Below are positions 1 to 5,088 of a stretch of DNA of 5,088 bases, piece after piece. Under the pieces are notes generated by a model, which saw only the letters and a list, made by a program, of their open reading frames with translations, searched no databases and had not been told where the DNA came from. A program made the position numbers and the translations under genes. Numbering within the stretch: the first letter of the stretch is position 1; each line of letters starts with the position of its first letter. The DNA comes from Bacilli bacterium (GTDB lineage Bacteria > Bacillota_I > Bacilli_A > RF39 > UBA660), in the NCBI GenBank assembly GCA_017550205.1, contig JAFZPS010000064.1, positions 1 through 5,088 on the forward strand, in the 5' to 3' direction.

Positions 1-578
1 ATTTTTTTATTACCTATAATATATAAATAATCAGTATATAAACTATCTTTTAGGTCTATAGTAGTTAGTAATACTGTTAGAGTATTCTTTTTTTGATATT
101 TACGAAGAAATGTAAATATTTCTTCTTTTTCTTTATCATTAAAATAGATAAATACATTATCTAATAATAATACTTCTGGTTTATTGTCCATTGCTATAGC
201 AAGTTGAGCTAATACTTTTTCTTTTGTAGTTAAAGTACTTATATCTTTATTTAGAATGGATTTTATTCTTAATCCCTTTACTAAATCTTTATTATTTAAT
301 TCTTTTTCTAATGTTTTTTCATTAAATACTATTTCTAAAGGTATAACAGCTTGGACTAAGCTAGTATAGTCTTTAATAGTATAGTCATTAATATTAATGT
401 CATTTAAAAGAATAGTATTATCTGTGATGATCTCCCTATTTAAAATTCTCATTAATGTAGTTTTACCACACGAATTAGAACCTGAAATGGTTGTGATGGT
501 ATTTTTATCTACATTAATACTTAGATTTTCAAATAATTTGTCATCACTAAAACTATTTATTTCAATAATCTTAGTCAT
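1..578 (-). CDS. ABC-type ATPase with degenerate catalytic motifs (3' end outside window)
   Basis: The first 192 codons of an ABC nucleotide-binding protein are visible, and the C-terminus runs off the left edge. The ATG at 578 is set by a strong GGGAGG Shine-Dalgarno (591-586) seven bases upstream. The P-loop GSNSCGKTT (residues 33-41) and a Q-loop glutamine (Q76, in SLVQAV) are present. The later motifs are eroded. The signature position reads LTTKEK (116-121) instead of LSGGQ. Walker B is EVLLLDN (135-141), with Asn where the catalytic Glu belongs. The D-loop region has Asn147, and the switch region LLTTIDL (170-176) has no His. It may bind ATP but hydrolyse it poorly, as in the degenerate half of an asymmetric ABC dimer, or it may have a regulatory role. 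No membrane partner is in view, so the substrate is unknown. The Walker A to Walker B distance (about 100 residues) is short, suggesting a reduced helical subdomain. It starts 32 bases after the SDR stop with no clear promoter of its own. The ABC fold is confident; the transport role is not. Confidence 0.85.
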   Translation of the reverse strand, partial: MTKIIEINSFSDDKLFENLSINVDKNTITTISGSNSCGKTTLMRILNREIITDNTILLNDININDYTIKDYTSLVQAVIPLEIVFNEKTLEKELNNKDLVKGLRIKSILNKDISTLTTKEKVLAQLAIAMDNKPEVLLLDNVFIYFNDKEKEEIFTFLRKYQKKNTLTVLLTTIDLKDSLYTDYLYIIGNKK

Positions 579-598
579 AACCGTTCCTCCCTGAAATT

Positions 599-623
599 AA
601 AAACCAACTATTAGCTGGCTTTT
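599..623 (-). terminator. Weak hairpin between SDR and ABC genes
   Basis: On the minus strand the arm AAAAGCCAGC (623-614) pairs with GTTGGTTTTT (608-599) around a five-base loop, with two G-U pairs. The SDR stop codon (613-611) lies in the loop. The only T-run is used up in the stem and is followed by AATTT, so this is a poor intrinsic terminator. Read-through into the ABC gene, which has no evident promoter, is likely. Confidence 0.45.
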
Positions 624-1369
624 TTCTTTTGTACTCTATAAATAATCCTTAGTAAGAATTTATCACTTACGAATCTACTAAAGAATTTAGCTAATTTCAT
701 TTTTGTTCCTGGAATAATCATTAATTTGTTTTTAAACATATTATCTATAGCATATTTAGCTACATAAGTACTTCTTAATGGTTTAACCGAAAAATGTACT
801 CCAGCCACTTTATTAAAGTTTGTATCTACTGGTCCTGGGCATAATACTGAAACATGAACCTTAGTTTTCTTTTTCTTTTCTTCATAATATAAAGATTCTG
901 TTAGACTTCTTACATATGATTTAGTAGCATAATATGTGCTCATTAGAGGTCCTCCTGGGTTTAATCCAGCAGATGAAGCTACATTTAAGATATATGTATC
1001 AGTATCTTTCTTTTCCATATCTTTTACTATTGATTTAGTTAAGATATGTACTGCTTTTATATTTGTATTAATCATATCTATATCTTTATTCAAATCAGTA
1101 TCTGGAAGATATCCGAAATCTCCAAATCCAGCATTATTAATTAATACATCTATATTTTGTTGTTTTGCAATTACACATAGTTCTTTTACTTTTTGTTCAT
1201 TTGATAAGTCAGCTACAACTATTGTGACTTTAGTTGGGAGTAGTTCTTGAACTTTTTCTAGTCTATATCTATCTCTAGCTACTAGAATTAATTCATGTTT
1301 ACTTATAGCTAAGTATCTAGCCATATCAAGACCAATACCACTAGTGGCACCTGTGATTAATATTTTCAT
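611..1369 (-). CDS. Short-chain dehydrogenase/reductase (classical SDR, 252 aa)
   Basis: This is an NAD(P)(H)-dependent oxidoreductase of the classical SDR family with a Rossmann fold. Motifs appear in order: the cofactor loop TGATSGIG (6-13), Arg32 and Asp33 after the second strand (basic residue suggesting NADP(H)), DL at 54-55, NNAG at 78-81, Asn103 in the TN-I-K-A stretch, active-site Ser in VASSAG (S133), the catalytic pair Y146 and K150 in YYATK, and PGPVDT at 178-183. Length is typical of the family. There is no signal peptide. The tail has hydrophobic and basic residues (FFSRF, LLRIIYRVQKKK), so loose membrane association is possible. The ATG at 1369 is preferred over an in-frame TTG at 1387. 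AGGTGA (1379-1374) sits just before the ATG, and a -10 box at 1397-1392 would start transcription near 1385, which excludes the TTG. The substrate cannot be read from sequence. It has its own promoter and no obvious functional link to the peptidases upstream. Confidence 0.9.
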   Translation of the reverse strand: MKILITGATSGIGLDMARYLAISKHELILVARDRYRLEKVQELLPTKVTIVVADLSNEQKVKELCVIAKQQNIDVLINNAGFGDFGYLPDTDLNKDIDMINTNIKAVHILTKSIVKDMEKKDTDTYILNVASSAGLNPGGPLMSTYYATKSYVRSLTESLYYEEKKKKTKVHVSVLCPGPVDTNFNKVAGVHFSVKPLRSTYVAKYAIDNMFKNKLMIIPGTKMKLAKFFSRFVSDKFLLRIIYRVQKKKAS

Positions 1370-1391
1370 AAAATCACCTACTTCCAATTAA

Positions 1392-1420
1392 ATTATAACA
1401 CAAAAAAACAAGTTATTAAA
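1392..1420 (-). promoter_or_regulatory. Promoter for the SDR gene (extended -10)
   Basis: The minus strand reads TGTTATAAT (1400-1392), a perfect extended -10. At 17 bp spacing the -35 position (1420-1415) is TTTAAT, a weak match to TTGACA, so the TG extension probably carries activity. The -35 position overlaps the loop and right-arm edge of the upstream gene's terminator and its stop codon. The predicted start near 1385 gives a leader of about 16 bases carrying the AGGTGA ribosome site. Confidence 0.7.
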
Positions 1421-1429
1421 CTTGTTTTT
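1402..1429 (-). terminator. Intrinsic terminator of the 495-aa peptidase gene
   Basis: On the minus strand an 11-bp perfect stem, AAAAACAAGTT (1429-1419) with AACTTGTTTTT (1414-1404), encloses the four-base loop TAAT and is followed by further T residues to 1402. The TAA stop (1418-1416) lies in the loop, so the left arm also encodes the last amino acids of the protein. The core AACAAGTT/AACTTGTT is shared with the hairpins at 2941-2967 and 4497-4522. Confidence 0.85.
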
Positions 1430-2903
1430 GTTTTACCTTGTTTGAGGTATTTTGTTTTATACCTTCTGATAATCCGTGAAGTTCTTTCATTTTAGCAAAA
1501 TCTACTTTATTATTTTGAATATATTCTAGTACTCTTAAAGTATCTTCATGACTTAAATTTTCAATTGCTTTTAATGTGAAATAAGTACCAATAACATATT
1601 CGAAAAGTGCCTCATCATTTTCTATTGTACTTAGTGTTCTAAGTTTATTTAGGTATTTTATTCGGTTAAGAAGTCTTTTTCTAGATCTTGGTGAAGAAGT
1701 TTCAACTTCTTTTTTAAATTCTCTTTGCCAATTACTTTCAACATATCTTTTTACTGGTTCTATATTATATTCACCATCTTTTTCATGTGCATTAATATGT
1801 ATAGTGAAAAGACTTGGATAGTGATGGTTAATATTTCTTTGATTTGTCTTCATTCTATTTATTTTGATAGGCATAATTTCTTCTTTTGTATATCCTACTT
1901 GTTCTAAGTATTCAAGAGTTTTATATTCAAAATATATAGATGGATATTCATTAAATAATGCATTATTTTCTCTTATTGATTTATCATTTTTAAAATAATG
2001 ATGATGTGCTAATTCATGAACTAAATCCTTTACATCTTCTATGGTTCCATCCATGTATAAATCTATATCCCAATTTGTAAGTTCACCACTTATAATATCT
2101 ACATAGTGATGACATTCACTAATTTCTCCTTTTTCTGCAGGATGTAGTTTTATACGACCTTCTTTATTTGCCTCTAGGTATTCTTCTACTAATCCGTTTG
2201 TAGGATCTATATATGCTAATGCTCCTACTACTAATTTTTCAAAGGTTTTTTGGTTTATTTTTGGTTTTTTACCTAAATTTTGATTTAGATTTATTTCTCC
2301 ATTTGCTATTATTCTCATATACATTGCTATTTTCATTATATCTATCATATTATCTCTTATTAGAGGATAATAAGAACTTAGTTTAGCCTTATCTATTTTT
2401 ATTTTAAGTAAATCTTCATAGCAGTGTTCTATTTTATATTTAACTAGATATTCCATATCATCATCATCAACATCATCTAATATATCATATTTAAAATAGA
2501 ATTTTTCTAAGTAACTAAAATCTCCAGTCATAGTTAAATAATCATATGCCATGTCGTGATATATATATCGCATTTTACGTGGATTAGGATAGTTTAGTAG
2601 GTATTCTGTAATATTATAATAAATTTCTTCTAATGTTGGTGTGTCCCAATAGTATGAACATTGTGTATTTTTTGCATTATTTTTTACTAATATGTATTCT
2701 ATTATATGCATTCTATTTACATGTTTATCATATGATATTTCTGGTAATTCTGCTTCTTTAATATTAATAGTATTTATACCCATTAATATACTTTTAAAAT
2801 ATTGTGGTTCTGCGTTTATAATATCCATATAGTATCTAGCTAATTTTGCTTGGTCTAATGAATCATATTCTAATGAAACAAAGCTGTTTGATATTTTATT
2901 CAT
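1416..2903 (-). CDS. M3-like zinc metallopeptidase paralog (495 aa)
   Basis: This is a probable zinc-dependent peptidase. The site HELAH (296-300, E297 as general base) is followed 23 residues after the first His by E319 in NEYPSIYFE (E319, S322, E326). The same arrangement, HExxH then E-x-x-S-x3-E, marks M3 peptidases such as oligopeptidase F and thimet oligopeptidase, where the later Glu is the third zinc ligand. M3 enzymes usually have Gly before the second His; here it is Ala299. Further conserved stretches are LVVGALAYIDP (upstream of the site), R350/N354, YP at 362-363, and a C-terminal EYVIGTYFTLKA helix (from about 435) resembling the Tyr-rich segment of PepF. At about 495 residues it is shorter than the usual 600 or so. 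There is no signal peptide or membrane segment, so it is probably cytosolic. The start at 2903 has GGGGAG (2914-2909) five bases upstream. It is paralogous to both neighbouring genes along its length, including the N-terminal SFVSLEYDSLDQ stretch. The family is assigned from motifs only; the substrate is unknown. Confidence 0.75.
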   Translation of the reverse strand: MNKISNSFVSLEYDSLDQAKLARYYMDIINAEPQYFKSILMGINTINIKEAELPEISYDKHVNRMHIIEYILVKNNAKNTQCSYYWDTPTLEEIYYNITEYLLNYPNPRKMRYIYHDMAYDYLTMTGDFSYLEKFYFKYDILDDVDDDDMEYLVKYKIEHCYEDLLKIKIDKAKLSSYYPLIRDNMIDIMKIAMYMRIIANGEINLNQNLGKKPKINQKTFEKLVVGALAYIDPTNGLVEEYLEANKEGRIKLHPAEKGEISECHHYVDIISGELTNWDIDLYMDGTIEDVKDLVHELAHHHYFKNDKSIRENNALFNEYPSIYFEYKTLEYLEQVGYTKEEIMPIKINRMKTNQRNINHHYPSLFTIHINAHEKDGEYNIEPVKRYVESNWQREFKKEVETSSPRSRKRLLNRIKYLNKLRTLSTIENDEALFEYVIGTYFTLKAIENLSHEDTLRVLEYIQNNKVDFAKMKELHGLSEGIKQNTSNKVKQKQV

Positions 2904-2930
2904 ACTAACTCCCCTTTTTTAATGTTCTAT

Positions 2931-2959
2931 ATTATATCATAAAAAAACAAGTTTTTCAA
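2931..2959 (-). promoter_or_regulatory. Promoter for the 495-aa peptidase gene, -35 inside a terminator loop
   Basis: The -35 TTGAAA (2959-2954, five of six to consensus) and extended -10 TGATATAAT (2939-2931) are separated by exactly 17 bp, an excellent housekeeping-type promoter. The -35 starts on the last two stem bases and covers the GAAA loop of the terminator at 2941-2967; the spacer is the terminator's right arm plus its T-run. The predicted start near 2924 leaves a leader of about 20 bases that contains the GGGGAG ribosome site. Confidence 0.85.
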
Positions 2960-2967
2960 CTTGTTTC
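2941..2967 (-). terminator. Intrinsic terminator of the 497-aa peptidase gene
   Basis: It begins immediately after the TAA at 2970-2968. A 9-bp stem AAACAAGTT (2966-2958) with AACTTGTTT (2953-2945), extendable by one G-U pair, is closed by a GAAA tetraloop (GNRA type) and followed by a seven-T run reaching 2941. The 26 bases at 2941-2966 are identical to those at 4497-4522. Confidence 0.9.
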
Positions 2968-4461
2968 TTATTTTGTTGGTTTATTAATTTTTACTTTATT
3001 TTTCTTTGCTGATGATTTTTCTTTAATTATACCTAGTAATTTAAGTATATTATGAATATTTTCATCATCCAATATACTACTTTCAATAATAGATAGAACC
3101 TCTTCACTTTCAAAATTATTTGCTGCATAAGTAGCTAAGAAAGTACAAAAGAAGTATTTTATTCCATCAGCAATACTAGTTGATTCACAATTCAAATTAT
3201 GAATTGTATCTGAATCTTTTGTGAGATCATATATAACTTTTTGTATATAAGATTTTACTTGTTTTGGGAATAGATTATCAAAATAATTAGTATCGTCTAT
3301 TCCTTTATTATTACCTAGTATTGGATATAAATAAACTGCATGTTTTAGATTACTATCTGTTCTAAAACTTTCTACTAAATCTACTATTTCTTTTTGAAAT
3401 CCACAATTTATTAAAAACTCTACTGTTTTTATTTCAAAATATATTGAAGCAAACTCAGATAATAATTCTGATCCTCTTAAATATTCATTTGATACATATT
3501 CATGTAAGTGCCCATATTCATGCATAAAATCTATAATATCTTTTATATTATTATTTGGGAATAATATTATCCCATATTCACCATCAGGTAATGTATAAAA
3601 CATATTCTTCATACCTCTACCAAATACAGGCATGATTTGATTATAAAAAATCATATTATTACCATCATGTATTCTATTTTCTTTTTTTTCTATTCTATAC
3701 TCTTTTAGTAGGTATCCACTAGGATCTATATATTTTAATGCACCTACTATTAATCTTTCTTTGTCTTTGTTGGATAATTTATATGTATATTCATCTTTTG
3801 ATGATTCATCTATTCCTAGAGAATCTATAGAACTATATATTTCTTGAACGCTACTATCTAAATATTTAAGCATTTGAGGTAATACTTTGATTATTTCATC
3901 ATAATTTTCATATACTTGGTATGAGACACCATAATTCTTTTCTTCAAATGATATTTGTTCTTTTATTAAATCATTATAATGATTTAAAATAATACTTTTA
4001 CATAATTCATATAAATCATTAATATCTAATTTTTCATCAAATAAGTATTTACTTAAATATTTAAAATCTTTTTCTTTATTACAATAGTAATATGCTAGTT
4101 GATAGTATATATTTGAAAATCTATCTTCAGGTATATTGGTTTCTTCTATTTTTGTTAGTAAAACCAATAATATGTCAGAAAGTATTTCATGAGTACGTGG
4201 CAAATATGAGAATTCTTTATTTACATTTATAATCTCTAATATATTATTAGTTACGAGATAATATAAGTACTTTGGAGGCTTTTCTAGTAGGTATTCTGGT
4301 ATAGATATTAATTCATTACTATGAATAATAGTTTTACCATTTAATATGCCCTTATAAAGAACTTTATTACAATTAAAGACTTCAAGATATTTTTTAGCAG
4401 TTAATTCTTGGTCTTTTGTTTCATATTCAATTGTAACAAATTCATTTGCTATAGTACCCAT
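2968..4461 (-). CDS. M3-like zinc metallopeptidase paralog (497 aa)
   Basis: This probable zinc peptidase is the closer of the two complete copies to the canonical M3 pattern. HEYGH (314-318, HExGH with E315 as base) is followed by E336 in LSEFASIYFE (E336, S339, E343), matching the E-x-A-S-x3-E of oligopeptidase F-type enzymes. It shares with the 495-aa neighbour the N-terminal EFVTIEYETKDQ stretch, LIVGALKYIDP, R367/N371, YP at 379-380 and the C-terminal IKYFFCTFLATYA helix (from about 434), where Cys replaces the Gly seen in its paralogs. The tail is Lys-rich. It has no signal peptide or membrane segment, so it is probably cytosolic. The ATG at 4461 has AAGGAG (4474-4469) seven bases upstream. 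It has its own promoter and terminator, so it looks monocistronic although it lies in a tandem array. The two complete paralogs are strongly diverged outside the motifs, so duplication is not recent. The substrate is unknown, and membership of the M3 family proper needs a profile search. Confidence 0.78.
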   Translation of the reverse strand: MGTIANEFVTIEYETKDQELTAKKYLEVFNCNKVLYKGILNGKTIIHSNELISIPEYLLEKPPKYLYYLVTNNILEIINVNKEFSYLPRTHEILSDILLVLLTKIEETNIPEDRFSNIYYQLAYYYCNKEKDFKYLSKYLFDEKLDINDLYELCKSIILNHYNDLIKEQISFEEKNYGVSYQVYENYDEIIKVLPQMLKYLDSSVQEIYSSIDSLGIDESSKDEYTYKLSNKDKERLIVGALKYIDPSGYLLKEYRIEKKENRIHDGNNMIFYNQIMPVFGRGMKNMFYTLPDGEYGIILFPNNNIKDIIDFMHEYGHLHEYVSNEYLRGSELLSEFASIYFEIKTVEFLINCGFQKEIVDLVESFRTDSNLKHAVYLYPILGNNKGIDDTNYFDNLFPKQVKSYIQKVIYDLTKDSDTIHNLNCESTSIADGIKYFFCTFLATYAANNFESEEVLSIIESSILDDENIHNILKLLGIIKEKSSAKKNKVKINKPTK

Positions 4462-4486
4462 ACTTTTTCTCCTTAATTAGTCGTAT

Positions 4487-4515
4487 ATTATAACAGAAAA
4501 AAACAAGTTTTTCAA
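4487..4515 (-). promoter_or_regulatory. Promoter for the 497-aa peptidase gene, -35 inside a terminator loop
   Basis: The -35 TTGAAA (4515-4510) and extended -10 TGTTATAAT (4495-4487) are 17 bp apart. As at 2931-2959, the -35 is made by the loop and adjoining stem bases of the preceding gene's terminator, and the spacer is that terminator's right arm and T-run. The predicted start near 4480 gives a leader of about 19 bases with AAGGAG as ribosome site. Confidence 0.85.
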
Positions 4516-4522
4516 CTTGTTT
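4497..4522 (-). terminator. Intrinsic terminator of the third peptidase paralog
   Basis: One base after the TAA (4526-4524) a perfect 9-bp stem AAACAAGTT (4522-4514) with AACTTGTTT (4509-4501) encloses a GAAA tetraloop and ends in seven T residues to 4497. It is base-for-base identical to the 26-bp hairpin at 2941-2966. Confidence 0.9.
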
Positions 4523-4523
4523 G

Positions 4524-5088
4524 TTATTCTTCTTTTGCTTTTTGATAATTTGAATCATATATACTATTACTACATTGCATAGTCATTACATCTTCTAAAC
4601 TAACTTTATTATTTTGAATATGTTCTAATATTTGTAATACATCTTCGTTCTTCATATAGGTACTTGATATTGTAGCTAAGAATGTTCCCATTAAGTATTT
4701 GACATGGTTCAATGTATCACGTGCTGGTTTAAGAATTAAATATGAAAGACCGATTCTCATTTCTTTTTTAGTTTCTTCTTCTGTATCTTTCTTTTCTTCT
4801 TCAGATAAATGATTATACATTTCATCTACAAAGTAATTAATATAAGCAATTGTATCTTCTATTGCAGTATATTCATCTTTATTTTTTATTATACTAATGT
4901 ATTTTAGACATGGCGCTGTTGCATGGAGACCATTTTCATTAGCTATACTTCTAAAAATTTTGGCATTAGTTATTTCGTCGTATGTATATCCTTGTTTACC
5001 TAAGTATTCTATAGTTTTAGTTTCATAATATATTGATGCATATTCAGATAGTATTGCATTATTAACATGAATTTCATCTTCTTCATCA
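4524..5088 (-). CDS. M3-like metallopeptidase paralog, C-terminal part (5' end outside window)
   Basis: The frame stays open from the TAA at 4526-4524 to the window edge, with codons starting at 5087, so 187 residues of a longer protein are visible. Near its visible start, LSEYASIYYE (visible residues 13-22) matches the zinc-ligand Glu segment of the two complete paralogs, followed by KTIEYL, an R-x3-N pair (visible 46 and 50) and, further on, the C-terminal helix VKYLMGTFLATIS. The stretch EHIQNNKV is nearly the same as EYIQNNKV in the 495-aa copy. The HExxH motif should lie a few codons to the right of the window. A Met at 4820 could be mistaken for the start of a 98-aa gene, but homology continues well upstream of it. 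The region around visible residues 85-115 is rich in Glu and Lys. It is the first gene of the visible array in transcription order; its promoter is not in view. The intact nature of the full gene cannot be judged here. Confidence 0.75.
   Translation of the reverse strand, partial: DEEDEIHVNNAILSEYASIYYETKTIEYLGKQGYTYDEITNAKIFRSIANENGLHATAPCLKYISIIKNKDEYTAIEDTIAYINYFVDEMYNHLSEEEKKDTEEETKKEMRIGLSYLILKPARDTLNHVKYLMGTFLATISSTYMKNEDVLQILEHIQNNKVSLEDVMTMQCSNSIYDSNYQKAKEE

Noticed and set aside
397..594. Plus-strand open frame of 65 codons
   Set aside because: It is antisense to the P-loop region of the ABC gene and has no ribosome site; its hydrophobic look comes from reading AT-rich antisense DNA.
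936..1250. Plus-strand open frame of 104 codons
   Set aside because: It lies entirely antisense to the SDR gene, which has full family motifs; it shows no recognisable domain and is a shadow frame.
1370..1387. TTG at 1387 as the SDR start, adding six residues (258 aa)
   Set aside because: The added codons contain the Shine-Dalgarno for the ATG at 1369, and the predicted transcription start lies at about 1385, downstream of the TTG.
1725..1907. Plus-strand open frame of 60 codons
   Set aside because: It is antisense to the C-terminal half of the 495-aa peptidase, with no supporting start signals.
1402..4522. The repeated hairpins as a CRISPR array or mobile-element ends
   Set aside because: The three copies are spaced by about 1.5 kb of coding sequence, have T-runs on the transcribed side right after stop codons, and carry promoter boxes; no transposase or target duplication is seen. 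Terminator-promoter function explains them.
4524..4820. A stand-alone 98-aa gene starting at a Met codon at 4820
   Set aside because: The same frame is open to the window edge and upstream residues (LSEYASIYYE, R-x3-N) match the paralogs, so this is the C-terminal part of a longer peptidase. No promoter or good ribosome site precedes 4820.
1..5088. Mollicute genetic code with TGA as tryptophan
   Set aside because: The tryptophan codons I checked are TGG and no long frame needs TGA read through, so there is no support for the alternative code.

Overview
This is a compact, very AT-rich window (roughly a quarter G+C on the lines I counted). All genes lie on the minus strand with short spacers. 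Every visible stop is TAA, the tryptophan codons I checked are TGG, and no long frame is interrupted by TGA, so the standard bacterial code fits. Strong purine-rich Shine-Dalgarno sites, extended -10 promoters and U-tailed hairpins suggest a low-GC Firmicute or Mollicute-like Bacilli lineage, perhaps a host-associated commensal. This placement is an inference from composition and gene style, not from a marker gene.

In transcription order (right to left) the window holds: (1) the 3' part of an M3-like zinc metallopeptidase paralog (4524-5088, open at the window edge); (2) a complete 497-aa paralog (2968-4461); (3) a complete 495-aa paralog (1416-2903); (4) a classical short-chain dehydrogenase/reductase (611-1369); (5) the start of an ABC-type ATPase with a good P-loop but eroded catalytic motifs (1-578, open at the left edge). 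There are no RNA genes, mobile elements or CRISPR arrays, and no gene-free stretch above 300 bases.

The main feature is the tandem array of three diverged metallopeptidase paralogs. The two complete copies share HExxH, and all three share E-x-x-S-I-Y-(F/Y)-E, an R-x3-N motif and a C-terminal Tyr-containing helix. This pattern matches the M3 (oligopeptidase F/thimet) zinc site. None has a visible signal peptide or membrane segment, so they are probably cytosolic peptidases.

The three spacers that follow the peptidase genes hold a repeated terminator-promoter module. The hairpin that ends one gene carries, in its loop and first right-arm bases, a -35 box (TTGAAA in two of three). It sits exactly 17 bp from an extended -10 (TGnTATAAT) that serves the next gene. 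Each peptidase gene and the SDR therefore appears to be its own transcription unit, with termination and initiation physically overlapping. The ABC gene has a strong ribosome site but no clear promoter. It probably depends on read-through from the SDR across a weak hairpin.
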